A stretch of 54,023 bases of DNA from Mucilaginibacter sp. (lineage in GTDB: Bacteria > Bacteroidota > Bacteroidia > Sphingobacteriales > Sphingobacteriaceae), in contig NZ_JANYGH010000009.1 of assembly GCF_025362475.1 (NCBI RefSeq), positions 1 through 54,023 on the forward strand. The letters run 5' to 3'. The notes below the pieces were generated by a model. The model saw only the letters and a list, made by a program, of their open reading frames with translations. It had not been told where the DNA came from and did not search any database. The translations under genes were made by a program, and so were the position numbers. Each line of letters begins with the position of its first letter. Within the stretch, counting starts at the first letter, position 1. This document shows, one piece after another, positions 25,663 through 34,097 of the stretch.

Positions 25663-26610
25663 ATGCAATTCCATCCCGAGATTGAGGAGCGCCTGTCGCA
25701 ACTACAAGAAAAATATGAGGCCATGGGCCAGGATATGAACTCATACTTAGACGGCTTACTTTATGCCGATTTTCTAACGTACTGGGATTATATCCACCTG
25801 GATACTTTACTGAGCCTGCAAAGTCCTAAAACACCTTTCCCCGACGAAGAAATATTCATCATCTATCACCAGATAACCGAACTTTACTTTAAGCTGGCCC
25901 TGCACGAGTGCCGCCAGATTGCAGAAGCCCAACCATTAACCGCAGAATTTTTAACAGCGCGTTTAAAACGCATTAACCGTTATTTTGGCGCTTTAACCCA
26001 ATCATTCGAGATCATGGTTGATGGTATGGAGAAAGAGCAGTTCCTCAAATTCAGAATGTCATTATTGCCAGCCAGTGGATTTCAATCAGGACAATACCGA
26101 ATGATTGAAATTTACGCTACCGATTTTATTAACCTGGTTGCTAAAGATAAACGGGAAGAATTGCGTGATGCCCCCATCGAAGAGCAGTTTGAATACCTTT
26201 ACTGGAAATTTGGAGCAACCGAGTTATCAACCGGAAAAAAAACCTTGACACTTAAACAATTCGAAAAAAAGTATTCCAAAACTTTCATTGAACTTGGAAA
26301 AGCAGCGGCAAATTATAATTTTAATACCCTGGCCCTCAAATTTGAAGCGGCAGGTCAATTTACCCCCGAATTAAAAAATGAGTTGCGCCAACTTGATATC
26401 AATGTAAATGTGAACTGGCCGCTATCACATTATAAATCTGCCGTTCGTTACCTTAACCGCGAGCCCGAAGAAATTAAAGCTACCGGTGGCACCAACTGGC
26501 AAAAGTACCTGCCTCCGCGTTTCCAGAAACGTATATTTTATCCATCACTCTGGACCGTCGAAGAAATTGAAAACTGGGGTAAGGCCTGGGTAGATAGCGT
26601 GTTGGCGTAG
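25663..26610 (+). CDS. kynA: Tryptophan 2,3-dioxygenase
   Basis: Heme dioxygenase that opens the indole ring of tryptophan to N-formylkynurenine, the first step of the kynurenine pathway. From the ATG at 25663 it has 315 residues. Family signatures: LLYADFLTYWDYIHLDTLLSLQ (shortened), FIIYHQITELYFKLALHE near residue 65, the substrate region SGFQSGQYRMIE, and the C-terminal W-x3-H-x4-V-R arrangement (WPLSHYKSAVRYL) followed by TGGTNWQKYLPP. The rest of the kynurenine pathway is not in the window. Its end lies 8 bases from a convergent gene. Confidence 0.95.
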   Translation: MQFHPEIEERLSQLQEKYEAMGQDMNSYLDGLLYADFLTYWDYIHLDTLLSLQSPKTPFPDEEIFIIYHQITELYFKLALHECRQIAEAQPLTAEFLTARLKRINRYFGALTQSFEIMVDGMEKEQFLKFRMSLLPASGFQSGQYRMIEIYATDFINLVAKDKREELRDAPIEEQFEYLYWKFGATELSTGKKTLTLKQFEKKYSKTFIELGKAAANYNFNTLALKFEAAGQFTPELKNELRQLDINVNVNWPLSHYKSAVRYLNREPEEIKATGGTNWQKYLPPRFQKRIFYPSLWTVEEIENWGKAWVDSVLA

Positions 26611-26618
26611 ATGATAAC

Positions 26619-27791
26619 TTACGCGCTGGCAAAGCTTTTTAACAACGCTGCCAGCCTGTTCCTTTCAAGGGTATTCATACCGGGGTACATGGGTAAGTAA
26701 ACCAAATTTTCAAGATTAAGCTCATCATCGTTAACTACTGTTACCGGTGATGAAAGCTTTACCAGACTTGATGCTTTTTGGGTTGCATCAAATCCATTTG
26801 ATCGTAAATAATCAATAAGCATGGCGGTTTTTTCTGTTTTTACAGGTAAAACCCAATGGTTATGCTGCTTGGCGCAGGCGCCAATTAAAATTGTTGCCGA
26901 AACATCTTTTAAAATATCTGATGCCAGCTTTTTCCTTTGATCAATAACATCAGCTTTAAAGTTTTTCAGTCTGTAGTTAATCAACCTGATGTTTGGCGCA
27001 CAGGGCTGGAATCTTATTTTTACCAGCATACTTTCGCCGGGAAAACCCTTTGTAAATCCGGATAACACTGCATCAAAATCTTTCCCTTTGGCTATGCATA
27101 TTTTATAGAACAAAGTATAAATAACTTTAGCGGTTAGTATCTTCATCACTAAAACCTTGAAAAGTTTTTTGAAGAAAACAGAACTGCGCTGCGTGGGTGA
27201 TTGCCTGTTAAGTGCAATTACTTTACTGCAAATGGAAGGATACTTTATTTGAAGTAAAGCACCACTTACCGTAGTGTTAGTTTTGATAAGGCCAAAACTA
27301 AACATGATTACATCCGATAGTATATTCCTGCTAAGAACAGGCCCCGCAAAGGCCTGTGCCCTATCTTCAATCACCATTATGTTATATTCCTTAGCTATGG
27401 CCACAATTTCATCCAGGTCTGTGATAACGCCGAAAAGATGGGTAATTAATATGGCCTTTGTATTGGGCGTAACAGCCTCTTTTAAATGCTGTGGCGAAAT
27501 GCTCAACGTGTTTTTATTAATAGGCAACGGCACAGCAACCAATTGATGGGCAGTTATAATAGCAAACATATCGGGGATATTGATACAAGTAACTATTATT
27601 TCGCTCCCTATTGGCAAATCAAGCGCGCTCAATAAAACATCAAAGCCAGAACGTACGGAAAGGCAAATCACCTCATCCTCATTTATAGGAGTATTATATG
27701 CTTCTTTAATTTTAATAAAATCCAGGAAACAATAATACAGCCCCCTGAACACATCTGTATAAGTTATATCTAATATCCCCCTTGGAATCAT
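26619..27791 (-). CDS. DegT/DnrJ/EryC1/StrS-type aminotransferase family protein
   Basis: PLP-dependent sugar aminotransferase fold, 390 residues. Family marks: the N-terminal SVRSGFDVLLSALDLPIGSEII block, PNTKAILITHLFG, the PLP-binding VIEDRAQAF, and FSFGLIKTNTTVSGA with the expected Schiff-base lysine. It is more divergent than typical nucleotide-sugar aminotransferases. It lies 44 bases after the MFS gene on the same strand, probably one operon. The substrate is unknown. Confidence 0.82.
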   Translation of the reverse strand: MIPRGILDITYTDVFRGLYYCFLDFIKIKEAYNTPINEDEVICLSVRSGFDVLLSALDLPIGSEIIVTCINIPDMFAIITAHQLVAVPLPINKNTLSISPQHLKEAVTPNTKAILITHLFGVITDLDEIVAIAKEYNIMVIEDRAQAFAGPVLSRNILSDVIMFSFGLIKTNTTVSGALLQIKYPSICSKVIALNRQSPTQRSSVFFKKLFKVLVMKILTAKVIYTLFYKICIAKGKDFDAVLSGFTKGFPGESMLVKIRFQPCAPNIRLINYRLKNFKADVIDQRKKLASDILKDVSATILIGACAKQHNHWVLPVKTEKTAMLIDYLRSNGFDATQKASSLVKLSSPVTVVNDDELNLENLVYLPMYPGMNTLERNRLAALLKSFASA

Positions 27792-27835
27792 TTCACCATT
27801 ATTATTAGGTAATAAAGATATAAATACACACGCGG

Positions 27836-29155
27836 CTAAACAGATGTTTCAGCTTCCACCTTGGGTGGTTGTATCTGTTGTAGCGATAATGGGATCAGCT
27901 TTTTAGTTTTAAGGTAGGTAATGCCCACGATGATCATAGTCATGCTGCCACCAAATATCACTGAAGGCACGGTACCCAACAGGCGGGCAGCCGTTCCTGA
28001 TTCAAAAGCGCCTATCTCATTTGATGAGCCGATAAACATCTGGTTTACTGCCGATACACGGCCTCGCATATGATCTGGAGTTAACAGTTGCATAATGGTA
28101 CCGCGAATAATTACGCTAACGCTATCAAATGCACCTTCGGTAAATAAAAACAATAGCGACAGGTAAAAGCTTCGCGATAAACCAAAACAGATAATAGAAA
28201 CGCCAAAACCCGTTACCGCGATAAGCAAATTACGCCAGGGCTTACCCATAGGCGAAAACCTGGTCATGACCAGCATGGTTAATACTGCACCTAATGACGA
28301 GGTTGCCCGCATAATGCCCAACCCTTCGGCTCCTACTTTTAATATCTCGTTGGCAAATATGGGTAACAATGCCACAGCGCCGCCAAAAAACACCGAGAAC
28401 AGGTCAAGGCTCATGGCGCCAATCATCATTTTATTGCTAAACACAAAGTGGATGCCTTCAGAAAGGCTTTTCCAGATACTTTCCTTAGGTACAAATACCG
28501 GCGGATATTTACGTAATAATGCAACAAGCATTAATGACACCAGCAAGAAAAAGATAATTACAACAAATGTTGCTGTAATACCGCTTAAGCCAGGGATCAG
28601 CTTATCAGAATAGCCATAGATTAAGCCACCAGCCGCCGGACCTATAATAGAGGCAACCTGCCAGCTCGAACTGCTCCAGGTGCTTCCGTTAGGATATAAT
28701 TCTTTGGGTATACTATGCGCGTAAATGGTGAAAGTTGCAGGTCCGTAAAAGGCCCTGGCAATACCATTGCAAAAGATCATGATATAAATGACAGGTACTA
28801 TCCAACCGGCATGGATAACCCCACTCATGCTTTTGAGGGTAACCGTAAACATTACAAGAGAGGTAAGGATTACCCCGCTAAAAATGAATAACAGCATTTT
28901 GCGCTTTTCGGACTTATCGGCAATATAACCTCCATATAAGGCAATACACACTGCCGGTATGGCCTCGCACAAACCTACAAGCCCCAACGCAAACGCGCTT
29001 TTTGTTAACTGGTAAATATAAAAGCCGATTACAACGGCCTGCATTGAATATGCAAAGGTGAAACAAAAGCGCATCCCGATGTAAGACCTGAAATCTTTAT
29101 ATCGCAATGCTGCAAAGGAATCAATTTTGGGTTTACTATCTCCTTCTTCGGCCAC
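27836..29155 (-). CDS. MFS transporter (EntS/MFS_3-like exporter)
   Basis: Major facilitator of 439 residues with about 12 membrane helices. The MFS loop GGYIADKSEKRKML after helix 2 and the LYPNGSTWSSSSWQVASIIGPAAGG helix (shortened here to its core) resemble the EntS/MefA-like exporter branch. The start must be GTG at 29155: an in-frame TAA lies 12 bases upstream and no ATG is close. A TAAATTTG box lies 21 bases upstream. The exported substrate is unknown; the DegT gene follows. Confidence 0.88.
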   Translation of the reverse strand: MAEEGDSKPKIDSFAALRYKDFRSYIGMRFCFTFAYSMQAVVIGFYIYQLTKSAFALGLVGLCEAIPAVCIALYGGYIADKSEKRKMLLFIFSGVILTSLVMFTVTLKSMSGVIHAGWIVPVIYIMIFCNGIARAFYGPATFTIYAHSIPKELYPNGSTWSSSSWQVASIIGPAAGGLIYGYSDKLIPGLSGITATFVVIIFFLLVSLMLVALLRKYPPVFVPKESIWKSLSEGIHFVFSNKMMIGAMSLDLFSVFFGGAVALLPIFANEILKVGAEGLGIMRATSSLGAVLTMLVMTRFSPMGKPWRNLLIAVTGFGVSIICFGLSRSFYLSLLFLFTEGAFDSVSVIIRGTIMQLLTPDHMRGRVSAVNQMFIGSSNEIGAFESGTAARLLGTVPSVIFGGSMTMIIVGITYLKTKKLIPLSLQQIQPPKVEAETSV

Positions 29156-29176
29156 AGTGTTGTTTTAGATGTGCCG

Positions 29177-29184
29177 CAAATTTA
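29177..29184 (-). promoter_or_regulatory. MFS gene -7 box TAAATTTG
   Basis: The minus strand reads TAAATTTG, 21 bases before the GTG start. It adjoins a short tandem repeat of the GATTAACAGGATT type. Confidence 0.4.
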
Positions 29185-29190
29185 CAACAC

Positions 29191-29227
29191 GATTAACAAG
29201 ATTTTGCAGGATTAACAGGATTTTTTT
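29191..29227. repeat. GATTAACAAGATTTTGCAGG-type tandem repeat
   Basis: Two and a half imperfect copies of GATTAACAGGATTTT-like sequence in tandem, directly upstream of the MFS promoter. I recall similar ATCCTGTTAATCCTG repeats as common intergenic elements in Bacteroidota; that link is from memory, not from a search. Confidence 0.5.
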
Positions 29228-29241
29228 GTGATGCGGGATGT

Positions 29242-29428
29242 TGATGTGCAGATATGCAAATTGCAATTATCAAAGTAGGGCTTCCTAATCTAACAGAATA
29301 AAAAAGCCGCCTGTGAGGACACAGGCGGCGGGAAATAGGCTTATTAATCTATATACTTAATCTGCACATTTGAAATTTGCATATCTGCACATCTATAATC
29401 TGCACATCTACAATCTGCATATCTGAAA
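29242..29428. repeat. Second TGCA-decamer locus flanking a terminator
   Basis: Copies at 29242-29264 read ATGTGCAGATATGCAAATT, and those at 29360-29428 read ATCTGCACAT, ATTTGCATAT, ATCTGCACAT, ATCTGCATAT. As at 22.3 kb the two halves have opposite orientation. The terminator of the peptidase gene lies between them. Confidence 0.7.
29300..29329 (-). terminator. Intrinsic terminator of the M28 peptidase gene
   Basis: Perfect 10-base GC-rich stem GCCGCCTGTG (29306-29315) with CACAGGCGGC (29320-29329), 4-base loop, followed on the minus strand by six T. It lies 100 bases after the stop, past the repeats. Confidence 0.85.
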
Positions 29429-30811
29429 TTATAACCCGTGCTGATCTATCAAATAAATTAAGGATGCTATACCTGCTGCACCCAGTTCAAGCTCGCGTTT
29501 GTTCACGTTCTCGAAAACATCGTTTGGTGTGTGGTGGATATCAAAATAGCGCTGAGAATCGGGCCTAAACCCAATCAGGATTACTCCCGGCAATTTCTCT
29601 TTCATCGGCTCAATATCTGTACCGGCTCCACCAATGGTTAGCTGGTCAACTTCGTACGGTTCAAATAGTGCTTTCCAGTTATTGTTTATCTTTTTTATAA
29701 AATCATTGGATACATCAGCAAAACTAAAGCCCCGTGGCGTAAAGCCGCCTTCGTCTGTTTCAATAGCCGCAATATGTTCTTCTTTGTTTTGTGCAGCAAG
29801 CTCGGCGTATTTGGCGCCGCCTTTGTCGCCATTTTCCTCGTTCATGAAAAACACTGCACGTACCGAGTTTTTAGGACGATATCCTATCGCTTTAAATACC
29901 CTTAAAACCTCAACCGATTGCATTACACCGGTACCATCATCGTGGGCTCCTTCTGCCAAATCCCATGAATCAAGGTGACCACCTACAGTGATAAACTTAT
30001 TGGGGTGCTCGGTGCCGGTTAATTCGCCCACTACATTGTATGATAACACATCGGGCAGTGTTTGGCAGCTTTGTTTAAAGTAAAACTTAACCAATGGCAG
30101 CTTACGCAATTTAAGCATGGTGCTTAACCTGTTAGCCGCCTTTGTTGATATCGCTGCTGCCGGGATATTCTTCCCATCCTTATCAGCCAAAGTTGCACCG
30201 GTATGCGGATAATCATCCAGCGACTCCGTAAGTGAGCGAACTATAACACCAACAGCGCCATATTTGGCCGCAACAGCCGGCCCCATAAAACGCTGATCAC
30301 CAGCAGTTCCGTAAGCGCGACCGGTTTCAATAAACCTTGGATCGAAGGGCCTGTTAAAGAAAACTATTTTACCTTTTATAACGCTTTCTCCAAGAGTTTC
30401 TACCTCTTTCAGGCTTTGTACTTCAATAACATTTGCGGTTATTCCTTCTTTTGGTGTCGCTACCGTCATTCCTAATGCTGCTATCGGCACCGGGATACGG
30501 GTTTTGCCATCAATGATGAAGGCGGTTTCTTTTGCGCCCCTAACCCAATGCGGAACCATAACTTCCTGCAAATAAACCTTATCAAAGCCATAGCTTTCCA
30601 TCAATTTCTTACTCCAGTCCACCGCTTTTTGGGCGTTGGCCGAACCGCTTAAACGCTGACCGATACCTTTACACAGGTAGCGCAGGCTTTCGTAACTTTT
30701 GCCGTTTACAAGGGCTTCATCGTAAATTTTACGGATGGTTAATGAGTCCTGCGCGTGGAGCAGGTTTGCTGATAACAGCACAGAAAATAGTAGGGTAAAT
30801 CTTTTTTTCAT
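29429..30811 (-). CDS. Exported M28-type metallopeptidase with PA domain
   Basis: Zinc peptidase resembling carboxypeptidase Q/aminopeptidase of the M28 clan; 460 residues. Signal peptide ends LLHAQ (about 21). A protease-associated domain is inserted at about 120-250. Metal site: GGHLDSWD (H279, D281), GAHDDGTG (D291 or D292), NEENG (E325, E326) and the C-terminal DIHHTPND. It likely cleaves peptides in the periplasm. A TACATTTG -7 box lies about 98 bases upstream and the leader contains a long inverted repeat. Confidence 0.92.
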   Translation of the reverse strand: MKKRFTLLFSVLLSANLLHAQDSLTIRKIYDEALVNGKSYESLRYLCKGIGQRLSGSANAQKAVDWSKKLMESYGFDKVYLQEVMVPHWVRGAKETAFIIDGKTRIPVPIAALGMTVATPKEGITANVIEVQSLKEVETLGESVIKGKIVFFNRPFDPRFIETGRAYGTAGDQRFMGPAVAAKYGAVGVIVRSLTESLDDYPHTGATLADKDGKNIPAAAISTKAANRLSTMLKLRKLPLVKFYFKQSCQTLPDVLSYNVVGELTGTEHPNKFITVGGHLDSWDLAEGAHDDGTGVMQSVEVLRVFKAIGYRPKNSVRAVFFMNEENGDKGGAKYAELAAQNKEEHIAAIETDEGGFTPRGFSFADVSNDFIKKINNNWKALFEPYEVDQLTIGGAGTDIEPMKEKLPGVILIGFRPDSQRYFDIHHTPNDVFENVNKRELELGAAGIASLIYLIDQHGL

Positions 30812-30842
30812 CGAAATTAATTAGTCAATAAACGGCGATAAA

Positions 30843-30882
30843 TCATCAATAATGTACGTTTATGCACGATAATTATTGATGA
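30843..30882. repeat. Inverted repeat in the M28 peptidase leader
   Basis: Perfect 11-base arms TCATCAATAAT (30843-30853) and ATTATTGATGA (30872-30882) around an 18-base centre, between the likely promoter and the start codon of the peptidase gene. Candidate operator or leader hairpin; no T-run. Confidence 0.4.
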
Positions 30883-30908
30883 AATGATCAACAAAAGTCA
30901 GTCGGAAA

Positions 30909-30916
30909 CAAATGTA
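30909..30916 (-). promoter_or_regulatory. M28 peptidase -7 box TACATTTG
   Basis: The minus strand reads TACATTTG, matching TANNTTTG, about 98 bases before the ATG. It lies in the 130-base gap after recG. Confidence 0.4.
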
Positions 30917-30941
30917 ATATTTTGCGGCAATAATGAAAGAC

Positions 30942-33044
30942 TCAGGAAATTTTATCCCAGCTTAAACCCGCATTTTTTGTTTGGAAGGAATGGTGCAACA
31001 CCTGATTTTCGGGCAGGGCCAGCTGAGGATCTTTCGCCAATATTTGCTCTACCGTTTTGCGGGCTTTGAATAACAGCTCCTGGTCTGTTGCCAGGTTGGC
31101 CACCTTCAGGTCGAGCACGCCGCTTTGCTGGGTGCCATCCAAATTACCGGGACCACGCAGCTGCAGGTCAATTTCAGAAATCTCGAAGCCGTTATTGGTT
31201 TTCACCATGGTATCCAGGCGAATCTTACCATCCTGACTCAGCTTATGACTGCTCATCAAAATACAATAGGATTGCTCGGCCCCACGCCCTACCCTGCCAC
31301 GCAGCTGGTGCAGTTGCGACAGACCGAACCGCTCGGCATTTTCAATGATCATTACCGAGGCGTTGGGCACATTCACCCCCACCTCGATAACCGTGGTTGC
31401 CACCATGATCTGCGTTTCACCTTTGATGAAGCGCTGCATTTCAAATTCCTTATCGGCAGGTTTTAGTTTGCCATGAACTATACTTATGCGATAATCGGGC
31501 AGTGGAAACTCGCGCGACATAACCGCGATACCATCCTCCAGGTTTTTCAGATCGAGCTTTTCACTTTCCTGGATCAGGGGATATACAATGTAAATTTGCC
31601 GGCCCAATGCAATTTCTTTTTTCATGAAGCCGAAAACCCGCAGGCGCTGATTTTCGAAGAAATGAAGCGTTTGAATAGGCTTACGCCCGGCGGGTAATTC
31701 ATCTATTACAGATACATCCAGGTCGCCATACAAGGTCATGGCCAGGGTACGGGGTATGGGCGTGGCCGTCATCACCAGGATGTGAGGTGGTATAATATTT
31801 TTTCGCCATAGCTTTGCCCGCTGCTCTACCCCAAAGCGGTGCTGCTCATCAATCACCACAAAACCCAGGTTTTTGAATTGCACTTTATCCTCTATCAAAG
31901 CATGGGTACCTATGAGTATTTTCAATTCGCCGCTTTCCAGTTTCTGATGCAGTACTTTACGGTCTTTTTGTTTGGTAGAGCCGGTTAGCAGTGCCACCTC
32001 GATAAAGCCCTCGCCTACCAAACTGCTGATTGTTTGAAAATGCTGACTAGCCAATATCTCGGTAGGTGCCATGATACAGGTTTGAAAGCCATTATCAACA
32101 GCAATCAGCATGGCCATCAATGCAACAACAGTTTTACCGCTGCCCACATCACCCTGCAACAGGCGATTCATCTGCACACCGCGCTGGGTATCCTGCCTTA
32201 TCTCTTTCAGCACGCGTTTTTGAGGCGTAGTTAATTGAAAGGGTAACTTATGGTGATAAAAATCATTAAAATAATGACCAACAGTATTAAAAACATTCCC
32301 TTTAAATTTTTGAGTATGCAGCAGCTTATTGCGCAATAGCTTCAATTGCAAAAGGAATAATTCTTCGAATTTTAAGCGATGCAGCGCCTCATTCAGTAAG
32401 TTGGCATCCGCGGGGAAATGAATATTCCGGTAGGCCTCTGCACGGCCAATTAGTTTAAAGTGCTGGAGGATATACAGCGGTAAATTCTCATTGATATCCT
32501 TAGCATGCAGACCTAATAAAACGGAGGTAAGTTTCTGGATTCCCTTACTATCCAGCTGAAACTGCTTTAGCTTTTCGGTAGAATTATATACCGGCTGCAA
32601 AGTAGCGTTTCCCTGCCGCTGCATGGTGGCAGGTGAGTATATCTCCATTTCGGGATGCGCCATTTGCGCCTGCCCGTTAAAAAAACCGGGTTTGCCAAAT
32701 ACAATATATACAGTACCGGGAACAATGGTTTTCTCTATCCAGTTAATGCCTTTAAACCAAACCAGTTCCAGTGTGCCGGTGTCATCACGGCTTTGTACTA
32801 CAAGGCGCTTGGTTTGCTTTTCGCCCACTACCTGTTTGCTAATAACGCGGGCCAGCACCTGTACATAAGGCAGATCGGACTGAATATCTTTTACTTTATA
32901 AAACTTGGTACGATCAATATACCGGAAAGGAAAATGCCGCAGCAAATCCTCGAAATTAGCTAAACCTAATTCTTTTTTCAAAACTTCGGCCCGGGCCTGG
33001 CCAACACCTTTTAGGTATACGATGGGTGTTTGAAAAGGATCCAT
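30942..33044 (-). CDS. recG: ATP-dependent DNA helicase RecG
   Basis: Branch-migration helicase that remodels stalled forks and Holliday junctions; 700 residues. N-terminal wedge/OB domain begins with VYLKGVGQARAEVLKKEL. Helicase motifs: QGDVGSGKTVVALM (Walker A), DEQHRFGVEQR (motif II, DEQH as in RecG), TATPIPRTLAMT (motif III) and QLRGRVGR (motif VI), with the conserved C-terminal helical tail. Full length. It lies downstream of ridA across a 396-base palindrome-rich gap. Confidence 0.97.
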   Translation of the reverse strand: MDPFQTPIVYLKGVGQARAEVLKKELGLANFEDLLRHFPFRYIDRTKFYKVKDIQSDLPYVQVLARVISKQVVGEKQTKRLVVQSRDDTGTLELVWFKGINWIEKTIVPGTVYIVFGKPGFFNGQAQMAHPEMEIYSPATMQRQGNATLQPVYNSTEKLKQFQLDSKGIQKLTSVLLGLHAKDINENLPLYILQHFKLIGRAEAYRNIHFPADANLLNEALHRLKFEELFLLQLKLLRNKLLHTQKFKGNVFNTVGHYFNDFYHHKLPFQLTTPQKRVLKEIRQDTQRGVQMNRLLQGDVGSGKTVVALMAMLIAVDNGFQTCIMAPTEILASQHFQTISSLVGEGFIEVALLTGSTKQKDRKVLHQKLESGELKILIGTHALIEDKVQFKNLGFVVIDEQHRFGVEQRAKLWRKNIIPPHILVMTATPIPRTLAMTLYGDLDVSVIDELPAGRKPIQTLHFFENQRLRVFGFMKKEIALGRQIYIVYPLIQESEKLDLKNLEDGIAVMSREFPLPDYRISIVHGKLKPADKEFEMQRFIKGETQIMVATTVIEVGVNVPNASVMIIENAERFGLSQLHQLRGRVGRGAEQSYCILMSSHKLSQDGKIRLDTMVKTNNGFEISEIDLQLRGPGNLDGTQQSGVLDLKVANLATDQELLFKARKTVEQILAKDPQLALPENQVLHHSFQTKNAGLSWDKIS

Positions 33045-33076
33045 AGGTTTATTTGAGAACCATATATTATAAAATC

Positions 33077-33156
33077 GTCATTGCGGGGAACAAAGCAATC
33101 TCCGATTTGCAGGTTCGCCCTGTATAGTTTGGGATTGCTTTGTGCCCAGCAATGAC
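33077..33156. repeat. Palindromic intergenic element, GTCATTGCGGGGAAC type
   Basis: The left arm starts GTCATTGCGGGGAACAAAGC and the right arm ends GCTTTGTGCCCAGCAATGAC, pairing imperfectly over about 30 bases. The centre is unrelated sequence. I recall this as a recurrent intergenic palindrome type in Bacteroidota. Confidence 0.6.
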
Positions 33157-33185
33157 GCGTTTGTTATTTAACGTATTTGCATTCT

Positions 33186-33277
33186 AAAAAGGCCTGTCAC
33201 CCTGAGCTTGTCGAAGGGTCGCGCGTAGAGGCCTTTGCCCACATGCTTCGACAGGCTCAGCAGGACAGCCTTTTTTT
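33186..33277 (-). terminator. Palindromic element acting as likely ridA terminator
   Basis: Arms containing CACCCTGAGCTTGTCGAAG and CTTCGACAGGCTCAGCAGG pair imperfectly. The outer ends AAAAAGGC and GCCTTTTTTT extend the stem and give a T-run on both strands. On the minus strand this follows ridA, so the element could terminate ridA before recG. Confidence 0.5.
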
Positions 33278-33330
33278 AAAGTTTCCCAAAATTTCACTCC
33301 TCGGGATGACATGTTTATTTTAACCAATTT

Positions 33331-33420
33331 GTCATGCTGAACGCAGTGAAGCATCTATTATTCGCCATGTTTCTTCACCCTGTACAGTCTGCGAATAGAT
33401 CCTTCGTTCCTCAGGATGAC
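33331..33420. repeat. Palindromic intergenic element, GTCATGCTGAACG type
   Basis: The left arm GTCATGCTGAACGCAGTGAA with GCATCTATTATTCGC pairs with GCGAATAGATCC and TTCGTTCCTCAGGATGAC. Same family as the element at 33988-34081. Confidence 0.6.
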
Positions 33421-33440
33421 AAACCTTTTAAAACGTCATT

Positions 33441-33818
33441 CTATTTTACTGCAATAACCGAGATCTCCACATTTACCCCTTTTGGCAATGCAGATACCTG
33501 TACCGTTTCGCGGGCTGGGAAGTTAGCGGTAAAATAAGTGCCGTACACTTCATTTACCTGGCCAAAATTCCCAAGGTCGGTTAAAAATATGCTGGTTTTA
33601 ACAATGTTTCCGAAACCGATGCCAGCCTCAGTTAAAATGGCTTTAATGTTTTCCATTACCAGCACAGCTTCATCTTTAATGCCGCTGGTTACCAGTTCGC
33701 CGGTAGCAGGATTAAGCGGGATTTGACCCGAAACAAATACAAAGTTACCGGCAACAGTTGCCTGGCTGTATGGCCCGATAGGTGCAGGCGCGTTATTGGT
33801 GTTTATTATTTCCATCAT
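33441..33818 (-). CDS. ridA: RidA family reactive-intermediate deaminase
   Basis: RidA/YjgF enzyme (125 residues) that hydrolyses 2-aminoacrylate-type enamines and imines released by PLP enzymes. Family marks: IGPYSQATVAGNFVFVSGQIPLNP, the catalytic arginine in FPARETVQVSALPKG and the C-terminal VEISVIAVK. Two ATG codons are adjacent (MME). The first overlaps the stop of the upstream small gene as ATGA, so translation is likely coupled. Confidence 0.94.
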   Translation of the reverse strand: MMEIINTNNAPAPIGPYSQATVAGNFVFVSGQIPLNPATGELVTSGIKDEAVLVMENIKAILTEAGIGFGNIVKTSIFLTDLGNFGQVNEVYGTYFTANFPARETVQVSALPKGVNVEISVIAVK

Positions 33819-33958
33819 TTTTTGAGTATGAACACTTGTATCAGCTTATAGATGATGCCAGCTAAAAACATAGTTATGGCAATAGCATTTATAATATGCA
33901 TAATGCGCAGATTAATGTTTGTTGGCCTGTTGGGATCTTTTTTTCTAAAGAAATACAT
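33815..33958 (-). CDS. Small single-pass membrane protein upstream of ridA
   Basis: A 47-residue open frame: basic start MYFFRKKDPNRPTN, one hydrophobic helix (about residues 17-43, IMHIINAIAITMFLAGIIYK), basic tail LKK. Its TGA overlaps the ridA ATG as ATGA, and a perfect -7 box TAAGTTTG lies 4 bases before its own ATG. Those two signals make it a real gene in my view and make it the first gene of the ridA transcript. Function unknown. Confidence 0.65.
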   Translation of the reverse strand: MYFFRKKDPNRPTNINLRIMHIINAIAITMFLAGIIYKLIQVFILKK

Positions 33959-33962
33959 AATA

Positions 33963-33970
33963 CAAACTTA
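33963..33970 (-). promoter_or_regulatory. -7 box TAAGTTTG, 4 bases before the small-protein ATG
   Basis: The minus strand reads TAAGTTTG, TATT, ATG. A full match to TANNTTTG placed as in nuoA, purD, kynA and the GH3 gene. It predicts a leaderless smORF-ridA message. Confidence 0.5.
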
Positions 33971-33987
33971 CAATATTTTTCCTTTTT

Positions 33988-34081
33988 GTCATCCTGAACG
34001 ATAGTGAAGGATCTATTTACCGACATGCATCGTCAGCTTTTAAAGTTCAATAATGGATTCTTCGCTATCGCTCAGAATGAC
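33988..34081. repeat. Palindromic intergenic element, GTCATCCTGAACG type
   Basis: The left arm GTCATCCTGAACGATAGTGA with AGGATC pairs with GGATTC and TTCGCTATCGCTCAGAATGAC. It fills the space between the smORF promoter and the end of the second M28 peptidase gene. Confidence 0.65.
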
Positions 34082-34097
34082 AGGACTTTTTGGGCCC

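Larger units (their letters stand above)
33045..33440. other. Gene-free stretch with three palindromic elements
   Basis: No gene in these 396 bases. They are filled by three imperfect palindromes of the GTCATnnTGA type (33077-33156, 33186-33277, 33331-33420), listed separately. Confidence 0.7.

Noticed and set aside
33334..33537. 67-codon plus-strand frame near ridA
   Set aside because: Made of a palindromic repeat and the antisense of ridA.
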